NCBI RefSeq assembly: GCF_052119645.1
Contig: NZ_JBGQOM010000002.1
Span: forward strand, 583,737-647,736
DNA length: 64,000 bases
Direction of reading: 5' to 3'
Origin: Paraglaciecola sp030730205
Lineage (GTDB): Bacteria; Pseudomonadota; Gammaproteobacteria; Enterobacterales; Alteromonadaceae
The notes under the pieces are model-generated. The model was given only the letters and a program-made list of their open reading frames with translations, searched no databases and was not told the DNA's origin. Numbering within the stretch: the first letter of the stretch is position 1; every line of letters begins with the position of its first letter. A program made the translations under genes and the position numbers. Below, piece by piece: positions 25,628-34,258 of the stretch.

Positions 25628-27130
25628 TTATTTAGGTAATTCTACACCAACGCTTTCCATCCAAACCTTCAAAGCTTGATGACTTTTCAAAGATAACATG
25701 TGACTTGCTTTGGTCAAATTATTTCCAGAAGCCTGAAGCGCTGCCAAGATATATTTTTTCTTATAATTATCAATTAGCTGCTTAGCATCAACGGTTTGAC
25801 CAAGTGATAATACTATCTCTGATTCAACTTGAGATTTGTTCCTGATAATCATCGCTTCACTAATTTCTTTCTCGCTTATTTCGGCAGTTTTTGACCACAA
25901 AAAGGCTCGATTGAGGGTGTTCCAAAGTTCGCGAATATTGCCCAGCCAAGGCTGGTTAAGTATAAACTTCATTCCTTTTTCGGAAATATTCTTACTTTTT
26001 GCGTTTGGTTGAGTGGATGTGGACGCATTAATTTCATCCATTAACTCGTTAACCAGCAAAGGAATATCGTCCGTTCTTTCGCGTAAACTCGGAATTTGAA
26101 TGACACCTACAGCCAGACGATAAAATAAATCTTCTCTAAATTCGTTGGCTTCGACCATGTTAATTAGGTTGCGATGTGTCGCTGCGATAATGCGTACATC
26201 GACATTAATAGACTCGCTGCCACCAACACGGGTAATACTGCCTTCTTGCAAGACTCTGAGTAATTTTACTTGGATATCAAGTGGCAACTCACCTACCTCA
26301 TCTAAGAATAAAGTGCCGCTAGTGGCTTGTTCAAACAAGCCTTTGTGCTGATGTTCAGCGCCAGTAAATGAACCTTTTTCATGCCCAAACAAAATGGAAT
26401 CAACCAAGGTTTGCGGTAAAGCGCCGCAGTTTACTGCTTTGAACGGTTTATCTGCCCTCAAACTACCCATATGAATAGCATTAGACAAAACTTCTTTACC
26501 TGTTCCTGTTTCGCCAAGCACCAGAACAGGTAATTCAGACTCAGCCAATATCTTTGCCTTGTTAATCACATCGAGCATTTCTGGTGATCTAACGATAATT
26601 TGGTTTAGACTTTTACGAGCGTTAGGATCTTTAACGGCTTTGTTAGCCACGCCTTTGGCGGCTGACTTGACATATTCCTTGGCAAAATCGAAAGGTATTG
26701 CTACGTCTTCAATGCCTTTTTCTTGAGAGGATTGGATAAAACGCACATTATTTCTCGACTTTCCTAACAGTACGGCAGTCGAGATCATTGCTGGCGTACC
26801 TGAAGTTAAGCTGATGGTAAGATTTTCACTATCATTAGATAGCTGATTGATCCACGTTTTTGACTCTTCAAAAATCGTTTTATAATCGATAGGGTTTTTG
26901 ATCTTTACTTTATTTATAGCAACATTGGTAAAAGGTCTTTTAGCCTCGGCTAATCTGGTTTTTAACCAACTCAGGTAGTTATTCCAATCGCCTTCCCAGT
27001 TATTCGCTAAAATCACAATCCGATCAAATGGTTTTATACTATTAAGGGCAATAGTGGCGATGGCTGCTTCTTTGTCTTCCTGAGCTGTTGAAATGTCCGT
27101 TTTGCCAAGCCAGGTGAGTAGTGTATTCAT
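25628..27130 (-). CDS. CARF-domain sigma54-dependent activator (RtcR-like)
   Basis: A 500-aa protein from ATG 27130 (five codons shorter than the longest frame). Residues 1-175 form a CARF/RtcR-type ligand domain beginning MNTLLTWLGKTD with the signature LTSGTPAMISTAVLLG. The AAA+ domain follows with Walker A GETGTGKE, the sigma54 loop GSFTGA (family GAFTGA), Walker B LFLDEVGEL, and arginine finger region EFREDLFYRL. A Fis-type helix-turn-helix closes it (NNLTKASHMLSLKSHQALKVW). CARF domains bind cyclic oligonucleotides or RNA-end signals; here it would switch on a sigma54 promoter, most likely that of hsdR. Confidence 0.88.
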   Translation of the reverse strand: MNTLLTWLGKTDISTAQEDKEAAIATIALNSIKPFDRIVILANNWEGDWNNYLSWLKTRLAEAKRPFTNVAINKVKIKNPIDYKTIFEESKTWINQLSNDSENLTISLTSGTPAMISTAVLLGKSRNNVRFIQSSQEKGIEDVAIPFDFAKEYVKSAAKGVANKAVKDPNARKSLNQIIVRSPEMLDVINKAKILAESELPVLVLGETGTGKEVLSNAIHMGSLRADKPFKAVNCGALPQTLVDSILFGHEKGSFTGAEHQHKGLFEQATSGTLFLDEVGELPLDIQVKLLRVLQEGSITRVGGSESINVDVRIIAATHRNLINMVEANEFREDLFYRLAVGVIQIPSLRERTDDIPLLVNELMDEINASTSTQPNAKSKNISEKGMKFILNQPWLGNIRELWNTLNRAFLWSKTAEISEKEISEAMIIRNKSQVESEIVLSLGQTVDAKQLIDNYKKKYILAALQASGNNLTKASHMLSLKSHQALKVWMESVGVELPK

Positions 27131-27310
27131 TGAACTAAATCCCATCCATATAACTGTAACTAATATTACATTAATAAATATTAATTACATATATATAGTT
27201 AGATGAAGATATTCAACTAAAGGGTATTTAAAGGATAAAGTGAGATGCGTTACCGCACCTCTCGCTTACTCTGGAATTTTTAGCGTTCGCACAGGTAATT
27301 ATTAATTTGC

Positions 27311-27706
27311 TTAAATTCTATTAAATGCCTTGATGAAAGGTTTAGGATGCTGATGAAATCGAATATTCTCAGGAGAATTTAATCGTTTTTTTCTTTGAGA
27401 AAAGGGTTTAACCACATACCCCCAGTTCGCACTTCTAGAGAAGTAAATAACATAGTCGATGTGCGCATCTCCCCATTTATTCTCAACAATATGAGTCTCA
27501 TCATCAGACTCTATCGTTTTTATCTGGATGCGATAAAAGTTTTCTCCATCACTAACGAGTAAATCAGTTTTCATATCATGGTCAATTACAGGAAGAAAAA
27601 CTTCCCATCCATCATAGGTAAACCAACTAGCGGCTAAGGTTTCAAAAGATATTTGTTTATAGTGCTGAAAAGCGGGAATACTGCGGTTTGCGTTTTTGAC
27701 AGGCAT
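27311..27706 (-). CDS. small PD-(D/E)XK-fold protein
   Basis: A 131-aa protein. Its core, YDGWEVFLPVIDHDMKTDLLV followed by FYRIQIKTIE, matches the D...(Q/E)xK pattern of the group-I-intron-endonuclease-like PD-(D/E)XK family (GW.V..P....D.......RIQ.KT). It lacks other domains. It sits alone between the sigma54 activator and the gcv operon, with its own hairpin-terminated neighbour. It may be a defence nuclease or a degenerate remnant. No strong ribosome site is seen. Confidence 0.55.
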   Translation of the reverse strand: MPVKNANRSIPAFQHYKQISFETLAASWFTYDGWEVFLPVIDHDMKTDLLVSDGENFYRIQIKTIESDDETHIVENKWGDAHIDYVIYFSRSANWGYVVKPFSQRKKRLNSPENIRFHQHPKPFIKAFNRI

Positions 27707-27960
27707 AGTGATATCCGATAAAAAATTGATGTCGCATGCCAGATAAGGGCTTTCTGTTTGCGAGCAGAGTATTCGTAACGAATTCCTCCCAATTAATTAT
27801 CACCATACAACCTAATGGTTTGTACCTAATAGAAAAGGCTGCCAGCCCCGCGCTTCCTCGTAACAAGTCTGACGCGTTAATGCTATTATCAGACATATCT
27901 GCCTGTGATAAAACTTCGGTTTAAGTTACCAAGATTAAATATTATTGGCAACCTTACTTA

Positions 27961-27988
27961 AACAAAAAAGGTGAGCCAAAGCTCACCT
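27961..27988 (-). terminator. rho-independent terminator (leftward)
   Basis: AGGTGAGC-caaa-GCTCACCT (27969-27988) followed on the minus strand by a T-rich tract (27961-27969). It may stop read-through from gcvP into the island. Confidence 0.7.
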
Positions 27989-28180
27989 AATGTAGGTCGT
28001 GCACTTGAAAAAATTGATTGATATTTAAATGCCTAACTCATCTGTGCCATTGAATGAATTTTTAACTTTTTGCATATCAGCAACCTTAGAATCGAAATAT
28101 AACATATGGTAAAACTAGCACATTTATTAACCAGAAGCCAACTAATGCAAGGCTTATAGCTTAAGTCATAGTCTATTCTG

Positions 28181-28211
28181 AAAATATAAAAGGTGACCTT
28201 TCGATCACCTT
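28181..28211 (-). terminator. terminator candidate after gcvP
   Basis: AAGGTGA (28190-28196) pairs with TCACCTT (28205-28211) around eight bases, followed on the minus strand by TTTATATTTT. It lies about 85 bases after the gcvP stop. Confidence 0.6.
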
Positions 28212-28243
28212 CTACTATTAGTTTCCAACTTGATTTGCAGACC

Positions 28244-28279
28244 CAAACTAGATCTGTTCGGTTTCAAACTAGATCTGTT
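28244..28279. repeat. two direct 15-bp repeats beside gcvP
   Basis: CAAACTAGATCTGTT occurs at 28244-28258 and again at 28265-28279, period 21. It lies at the junction between the island and the gcv operon. The first ten bases also occur inverted at 15445-15454. Confidence 0.7.
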
Positions 28280-28292
28280 GTGATCATAGTCA

Positions 28293-31205
28293 TTATTCCT
28301 CGATATAGCTCGCTATCGACGGACAAGAACACTGTAAATTTCTGTCCCCCCACACATCATCAATACGGTTTACCGACGGCCAGAACTTATTTCTGGCGAC
28401 TGCGGCGACTGGGTATGCGGCGAGTTTGCGATCGTAACTGCGGTTCCAGTTGCTGTCACAGATATCTTCTAGGGTATGCGGTGCATTGTGCAGTGGGTTG
28501 TCGATGGCGTCCCATTCGCCTGATTCTACTTTTGCGATCTCAGCGTGAATACTGAGCATGGCCTCAATAAAACGGTCAAGTTCTGCCTTGGCTTCTGATT
28601 CAGTGGGCTCAATCATTAAGGTGCCCGCGACCGGAAAGCTCATGGTGGGCGCGTGGAAACCGTAGTCGTTTAACCGTTTGGCTACGTCCATTTCTGTTAC
28701 ACCTGATGATTCTTTAAGTGGGCGTAAGTCAATAATACATTCGTGGGCAACCCGCTCGTTACGGCCACGGTATAACACTGGGAAGTGGCCGCTAAGCTTT
28801 TTAGCAACGTAGTTGGCGTTTAAAATAGCGACTTCTGTGGCTTTTCTTAGGCCTTCACTGCCCATCATTTTGATGTACATGTAACTGATTGGCAAAATTG
28901 ATGCACTGCCCCAAGGCGCTGCTGATACCGCACCATTGCTGCGTACTTCACCGTCACCCACGTTTTCAACACCAATGATTTTATGGTTAGGTAAAAACGG
29001 CGCTAAATGCGCTTTGACACCGATTGGGCCCATGCCTGGTCCACCACCACCGTGCGGAATACAAAAGGTTTTGTGTAAGTTTAAGTGTGATACATCTGAG
29101 CCAATTAAGCCCGGTGAAGTAATACCCACTTGCGCGTTCATGTTGGCACCGTCCATGTATACTTGGCCGCCAAATTCATGCACGATATTACAAATCTCTT
29201 TGATGGTTTCTTCGTATACACCATGAGTAGATGGGTAAGTGATCATGGCACACGCTAGTTTATCGGCGACTTCAGCGGCTTTTTTGCGTAAATCGGCTAC
29301 GTCGATGTTGCCGTTTTTATCACAGTTAACCACCACTACTTTATAACTCACCATTTGTGCGGTCGCGGGGTTGGTACCATGGGCAGAGCTTGGGATCAAA
29401 CAAATATTTCGATGTCCTTCGCCACGACTCTGATGGTATTTTTGGATGGTTACCAAACCTGCGTATTCACCTTGCGCGCCTGAGTTTGGCTGCATCGATA
29501 AGGCATCATAACCGGTAATGTCGATAAGCCATTCACTTAGCTCATCCATCATTTGCTTGTAACCTTGTGCTTGGTCGATAGGGGCAAAGGGGTGCAACTT
29601 ACCAAACTCTGGCCACGTGACGGGGATCATTTCAGCCGTCGCGTTGAGCTTCATGGTACATGAGCCCAATGAGATCATTGAATGGTTAAGTGCCAAGTCT
29701 TTATCTTCTAATGACTTGATGTAACGCAGCATTTCAGTTTCTGACTGATAGCTGTTGAAAACAGGGTGAGTAAGTACTTTTGATTCACGCATTAAGTTGG
29801 CAGGAATTGACTGACTGCCCAAGGCGATAATTTCTTTATCAAAAGCCTGAATATCCAGTTCTACATTTGCGCCAGTAAACACGCTGTACACAGCCTGTAA
29901 ATCAGCGCGTGTAGTGGCTTCATCTAAACTGATAGCCAATACGCCGTCAATGTCAGTGCGTAAGTTGATGCCAGAAGTTAAGGCTTTGGCTACGATGGCG
30001 TCTTTATTGTTGCCTACTTTCACGGCAAGGGTATCAAACCACGTTGAGTTAACTAATTCGAAACCCGCTTTGTGTAAACCGGCGGCAAGAATGTCTGCAA
30101 ACCGGTGGATACGTGATGCAATAGTACGCAGGCCCTCTGGACCATGATAGACCGCATAAAATGAGGCCATATTGGCCAACAATACCTGAGCTGTACAGAT
30201 GTTTGAGTTGGCTTTTTCGCGACGAATATGTTGCTCGCGAGTTTGTAAGGCCATGCGCAAGGCTGGGCGACCGCGGGTATCTTTTGATACACCGATAATA
30301 CGGCCAGGTAATGAGCGTTTATAATCGTCACGGGTCGCAAAAAACGCCGCGTGTGGGCCACCATAGCCCATAGGTACACCAAAACGTTGGGCTGAACCAA
30401 GTACGACATCAGCGCCCATTTCAGCCGGTGGCTTAAGTAACATTAAACTGAGTAGGTCAGCGGCGACGGCAACAATGCCTTTTTTGGCATGCACGGCGTC
30501 AATGATCTCGGTTAAATCAACGACGGCACCACTGGTGCCTGGATACTGTAAAAGTGCGCCAAATATATCGTGTTGGCTGGCCTCTTCGGCTTTGCCCACA
30601 ATAATATCAAAACCAAACATGGCGGCACGAGTTGATACCACATCTAAGGTTTGTGGGTGCACATCATCAGCCACAAAGAAGGCATTGGCTTTATTGTTTT
30701 TAGACACACGCTTGGCCAAGCCCATGGCTTCAGCTGCTGCGGTTGCTTCGTCTAATAACGAGGCAGAAGCGAGCTCCATACCGGTTAAGTCAATAGTGGC
30801 TTGTTGAAAATTCAATAAGGCTTCAAGGCGACCTTGAGCTATCTCTGGCTGGTAAGGCGTGTAAGCGGTATACCAACCCGGGTTTTCAAGTACGTTACGT
30901 AAAATAACATTGGGCGTGAGGGTGTCATAATAGCCCATCCCAATAAATGATTTATTTAGCTTATTTTTACTTGCCACACTTTTTAAGTAAGCCAGCGCTT
31001 GTACTTCAGTTTGCGCTTCACCTACTTTGAGGGGGGATGGAGACAAGATACTACTTGGCACAGTTTGCTGAATTAGGTCGTCGAGGCTTTTGGCGCCCAC
31101 TGTGTCTAACATAGAGGCAATCTCTGACTCGCTAGGACCAATATGGCGGCGAATAAAGTCTTTGCTTTGCTCAAGTTGTGATAGTGAAAAATTTGCTAAT
31201 GACAT
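28293..31205 (-). CDS. gcvP: glycine dehydrogenase (P protein)
   Basis: A 970-aa pyridoxal-phosphate enzyme that decarboxylates glycine and passes the aminomethyl group to the lipoyl arm of GcvH. It has the full-length fused alpha/beta form, near the usual 955-965 aa. The PLP lysine motif is HLNLHKTFCIPHGGGGPGMGP. The start MSLANFSLSQLEQ leads directly into the conserved FIRRHIGPSESE. It ends the gcvT-gcvH-gcvP operon, 120 bases after gcvH. Codon use and GC are higher than in the island beside it. Confidence 0.97.
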   Translation of the reverse strand: MSLANFSLSQLEQSKDFIRRHIGPSESEIASMLDTVGAKSLDDLIQQTVPSSILSPSPLKVGEAQTEVQALAYLKSVASKNKLNKSFIGMGYYDTLTPNVILRNVLENPGWYTAYTPYQPEIAQGRLEALLNFQQATIDLTGMELASASLLDEATAAAEAMGLAKRVSKNNKANAFFVADDVHPQTLDVVSTRAAMFGFDIIVGKAEEASQHDIFGALLQYPGTSGAVVDLTEIIDAVHAKKGIVAVAADLLSLMLLKPPAEMGADVVLGSAQRFGVPMGYGGPHAAFFATRDDYKRSLPGRIIGVSKDTRGRPALRMALQTREQHIRREKANSNICTAQVLLANMASFYAVYHGPEGLRTIASRIHRFADILAAGLHKAGFELVNSTWFDTLAVKVGNNKDAIVAKALTSGINLRTDIDGVLAISLDEATTRADLQAVYSVFTGANVELDIQAFDKEIIALGSQSIPANLMRESKVLTHPVFNSYQSETEMLRYIKSLEDKDLALNHSMISLGSCTMKLNATAEMIPVTWPEFGKLHPFAPIDQAQGYKQMMDELSEWLIDITGYDALSMQPNSGAQGEYAGLVTIQKYHQSRGEGHRNICLIPSSAHGTNPATAQMVSYKVVVVNCDKNGNIDVADLRKKAAEVADKLACAMITYPSTHGVYEETIKEICNIVHEFGGQVYMDGANMNAQVGITSPGLIGSDVSHLNLHKTFCIPHGGGGPGMGPIGVKAHLAPFLPNHKIIGVENVGDGEVRSNGAVSAAPWGSASILPISYMYIKMMGSEGLRKATEVAILNANYVAKKLSGHFPVLYRGRNERVAHECIIDLRPLKESSGVTEMDVAKRLNDYGFHAPTMSFPVAGTLMIEPTESEAKAELDRFIEAMLSIHAEIAKVESGEWDAIDNPLHNAPHTLEDICDSNWNRSYDRKLAAYPVAAVARNKFWPSVNRIDDVWGDRNLQCSCPSIASYIEE

Positions 31206-31324
31206 AACGGACTACAATTTCCTAATAAGATGCTTCGTAGATAAACTGACATTTATCTACAAAGTAATTGAATTAAAAACCCGGCACGAAACGAAACCAA
31301 TACTGGTCTCGCTTTGTCTGCTAC

Positions 31325-31714
31325 TTACTCTTCGTCGATGCTATTTTCGTAACCTTCAGCGTCGAATAAGCCTTCAACTTCTTCTGGATCTTCTGCTTTA
31401 ATCTTAAACATCCAACCTTCACCATAAGGATCGCTGTTAACAAGCTCTGGTGAATGCTCAAGCTCTTCGTTGATTTCCAAGATTTCGCCGCCAATAGGCG
31501 CATACACGTCAGATGCTGCTTTTACTGATTCGGCAACAGCAACATCGTCACCAGCACCAACAACGGCACCTACGTCAGGTAATTCAACAAACACCATGTC
31601 GCCCAACAATTCTTGAGCGTGGTCACTGATGCCCACTGTATAAATATTGCCACCTTCGTGTCGTACCCATTCGTGAGTTGAAGCAAAGCGTAAATCGGTT
31701 GGTATATTGCTCAT
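31325..31714 (-). CDS. gcvH: glycine cleavage H protein
   Basis: A 129-aa lipoyl carrier of the glycine cleavage system, of exact family length. The lipoylated lysine is in VAESVKAASDVYAPI. It shuttles the methylamine group from GcvP to GcvT. It lies 48 bases after gcvT in the same leftward operon. Confidence 0.97.
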   Translation of the reverse strand: MSNIPTDLRFASTHEWVRHEGGNIYTVGISDHAQELLGDMVFVELPDVGAVVGAGDDVAVAESVKAASDVYAPIGGEILEINEELEHSPELVNSDPYGEGWMFKIKAEDPEEVEGLFDAEGYENSIDEE

Positions 31715-31762
31715 AACGTTTCCTAAATATGTTTATGCGAAGTTGTTTGATTAGTTTGTTGT

Positions 31763-32842
31763 TTATAAGGTGCTTTTGCCATTTCTGACAAAACTGGGTT
31801 TAACCACGTTTACTGTAACCCACTTTTTGCGCATTTCCACCTCAACAGTTGCACCGACCGCAGCAGGTACTCTGGCCATGGCAATACTGTGTCCAAGAGT
31901 TGGAGAAAACGTACCTGAGGTAATGACGCCCTCTGCCCCATCAGCCATGATTTTTAAGCCGGAGCGCAATACGCCTTTTTCAGTCATGACTAAACCAACC
32001 AACTTGTCTGTGCCGGCTGCTTTTTGCTGTTCCAGGGCATGACGGCCAATAAAGTTACGTTCTTGTGGCTCCCACGTAATTGTCCAGCCCATATTGGCTG
32101 CAAGGGGCGATATCGTTTCGTCCATATCTAGACCGTACAAGTTCATACCGGCTTCTAAACGCAAGGTATCTCGGGCGCCTAAACCACATGGTGCAACACC
32201 AGCGTCAAGCAGCTTTTGCCATAATGCAGGGGCTTCGTCATTGGGCACGATAATTTCGTAGCCTGCCTCACCTGTATACCCGGTAGTAGCAATAAACAAG
32301 TCTTCAGCTTGCACACCATAAAAGACTTTCATGCCGTTAACAGCTTCAATTTGCGCCGCTGAAAACACACTCTGGGCTTTTTGTTTGGCATTAGGGCCTT
32401 GCACGGCAATCATGGCAAACTCAGGGCGTTCGATGATGTCTACAGCAAAGCCTTCAGCATTAGAGGTCAGCCAAGCCATGTCTTTTTCACGGGTGGCTGA
32501 GTTAACCACTAAGCGGTAATTAGTCACGTCAAAATAGTAAACGATAAGGTCGTCTACTACACCGCCAGTTTCATTTAACATGCCGCTATATAGGGCTTTA
32601 CCTTTGTCTTGTAATTTTTCAACGTCATTGGCTAATAAGTAACGCAAGTAGTCTTTCGCTTGAGCGCCAACCACATCAACAATAGTCATGTGAGACACAT
32701 CAAACATGCCTGCGTCTTTACGCACAGCATGGTGCTCTTCAATTTGAGAGCCGTAATTGATGGGCATTTCCCAGCCGTGAAAGTCAACCATTTTGGCGCC
32801 AGATTCGATATGTTTTGCAAAGAGAACGGTTTTATTAGACAT
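31763..32842 (-). CDS. gcvT: aminomethyltransferase (T protein)
   Basis: A 359-aa tetrahydrofolate-dependent aminomethyltransferase that releases ammonia and methylene-THF. It shows the family start (HIESGAKMVDFHGWEMPINYGSQIEEH), GMFDVSHM, and the C-terminal barrel domain. It is first in the gcv operon; the 155-bp space to the divergent LysR gene must hold both promoters and is too short for a tandem glycine riboswitch. Confidence 0.97.
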   Translation of the reverse strand: MSNKTVLFAKHIESGAKMVDFHGWEMPINYGSQIEEHHAVRKDAGMFDVSHMTIVDVVGAQAKDYLRYLLANDVEKLQDKGKALYSGMLNETGGVVDDLIVYYFDVTNYRLVVNSATREKDMAWLTSNAEGFAVDIIERPEFAMIAVQGPNAKQKAQSVFSAAQIEAVNGMKVFYGVQAEDLFIATTGYTGEAGYEIIVPNDEAPALWQKLLDAGVAPCGLGARDTLRLEAGMNLYGLDMDETISPLAANMGWTITWEPQERNFIGRHALEQQKAAGTDKLVGLVMTEKGVLRSGLKIMADGAEGVITSGTFSPTLGHSIAMARVPAAVGATVEVEMRKKWVTVNVVKPSFVRNGKSTL

Positions 32843-32947
32843 GATAATTGCGACTGTTAAGTGAATTAAGTGCCTCGAGTATAGGCAGCACTCCTGTGCA
32901 CAACAAATTGATAATATTAATATTTACATTTACAAAACTTATGTATC

Positions 32948-32978
32948 TATCAATAATGATTAACTAACCTTATTGATA
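32948..32978. promoter_or_regulatory. LysR-type operator candidate
   Basis: TATCAATAA (32948-32956) and TTATTGATA (32970-32978) form a 9-bp inverted repeat with a 13-base spacer, containing the T-N11-A core usual for LysR regulators. It lies between gcvT and the divergent lysR gene, 20 bases before the latter. Confidence 0.6.
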
Positions 32979-32997
32979 AATAATCGCTATTTTAGTT

Positions 32998-33843
32998 ATG
33001 AAACAGCTTTCATTGGACAATTTACGTACGTTTGTGACGGTCATCGATTTAGGGGGATATGCCAAAGCGGGTGAAAAACTGGGGCGTTCACAACCTGCCA
33101 TCAGTTTGCAAATAAAAAAACTTGAGGAGCAGCTTGATGTTCGGCTCTTTGATAAAGTCGGGCAACGTCATTTAGTTAATCACGATGGCTTAAAATTATA
33201 TAAAAGTGCTCAGCAACTTTTAGCTCTCAACGATGAGGTGTTCAACCAGTTTCAACCTGTGTCGTTAAAAGGGCGTTTACGCCTTGGTATACCAAGCGAA
33301 TTTGCCACCACTTTACTGCCAAATATTATCGGCGAGTTTAGTCAGCTCTATCCCAATGTCTCCTTAGAGGTCACGTCAGCATTAAGCAAATCCTTATTAA
33401 GCAAAGATAATCTCGGCTTTGATTTAGTTATGGCTCTGATAGATCCCGATACGAATACCGATGGGCAACTGATACTCAACGACGATTTAGTGTGGGTGGG
33501 TGATAAAAACCGGCCGATGGCGCAAGACAGTTTATCGTTGGTGCTGGCCCCTGATGGTTGCGTTTACCGCAGCCGCGTGATCAGTAAGTTAAAAATGCAA
33601 ACCCTAACATGGCGAATTAGCTATACCAATGCTGACTTAACGGGCATTACCGCAGCCATTAAACAAGGACTAGGCATTAGTGCGCTGGCCAGAAGCAGCG
33701 TGCCAGCACAATTAGATATTATTGAGCACGCTAATTTGCCGCAATTGGGTAGAATTAAAATATGCTTGTTTCATAAAGACTCTGAACATCCCCAAGCCAG
33801 CGCTAAACTAGCAGAGTTCATTCAATCTCGATTGGCAGGATAA
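32998..33843 (+). CDS. LysR-family transcriptional regulator
   Basis: A 281-aa regulator. The N-terminal winged helix-turn-helix is clear (LDNLRTFVTVIDLGGYAKAGEKLGRSQPAISLQIKKLEEQL). The remaining 190 residues form a substrate-binding effector domain (LRLGIPSEFATTLLPNIIGEF). It is divergent from gcvT with an operator-like repeat between. Control of gcv is plausible, but E. coli GcvA orthology is not evident, and an unlinked role is possible. Confidence 0.9.
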   Translation: MKQLSLDNLRTFVTVIDLGGYAKAGEKLGRSQPAISLQIKKLEEQLDVRLFDKVGQRHLVNHDGLKLYKSAQQLLALNDEVFNQFQPVSLKGRLRLGIPSEFATTLLPNIIGEFSQLYPNVSLEVTSALSKSLLSKDNLGFDLVMALIDPDTNTDGQLILNDDLVWVGDKNRPMAQDSLSLVLAPDGCVYRSRVISKLKMQTLTWRISYTNADLTGITAAIKQGLGISALARSSVPAQLDIIEHANLPQLGRIKICLFHKDSEHPQASAKLAEFIQSRLAG

Positions 33844-33865
33844 ACCAAGAAATGACTACAGGAGA

Positions 33866-33908
33866 GACAAAAAACCACCTGGGCTTAGAATAAGTCTCAC
33901 AGGTGGTT
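33866..33908 (-). terminator. rho-independent terminator (leftward)
   Basis: AACCACCTG (33873-33881) pairs with CAGGTGGTT (33900-33908); on the minus strand the stem is followed by TTTTTTGTC. It ends the 55-aa gene and faces the end of lysR. Confidence 0.75.
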
Positions 33909-33935
33909 GGTGTCTGCAAAGGACAGAAACGCTAA

Positions 33936-34103
33936 CTAGGCACCTTGGCGTAGCATAAACATTGCTACACCTGCGGCAACAACTACAATTGAAAAAATTT
34001 CTTTATTATATTTGCCATGATAATACGCTTTACGACGATCCTTCATTGCATGAAAATCTACTACATCCCCGTAACTTGTTTTATCAAACCTCGACCGTTT
34101 CAT
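33936..34103 (-). CDS. 55-aa single-pass membrane protein
   Basis: A short gene of 55 codons. ATG 34103 follows a strong GGAGGGG ribosome site by three bases. The N-terminal half is basic and polar (MKRSRFDKTSYGD, then MKDRRKAYYHGKYNK). The C-terminal half is one transmembrane helix (IFSIVVVAAGVAMFML). A terminator lies 28 bases after the stop. The function is unknown; the positive-inside rule places the N-terminus in the cytoplasm. Confidence 0.7.
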   Translation of the reverse strand: MKRSRFDKTSYGDVVDFHAMKDRRKAYYHGKYNKEIFSIVVVAAGVAMFMLRQGA

Positions 34104-34258
34104 AACCCCCTCCAAATAATTGATTGCTAAATTAAGTATTGCACAGATTGGATAAGATACTAACCTATTAGTTCAATGTTAGTATCGACAATTTGTAACA
34201 AATACTTAACCTTTTAACTACTTGGCGTTTATATGAACAATTTTGCTAAACAGATCGC

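Noticed and set aside
27657..27896. 79-aa leftward frame overlapping the start of the PD-(D/E)XK gene
   Set aside because: No ribosome site, no recognisable motif, and a 50-base overlap in another frame with a better-supported gene.
32843..32997. Glycine riboswitch upstream of gcvT
   Set aside because: The gap is only 155 bases and shared by two divergent promoters, and no tandem aptamer pattern is visible.
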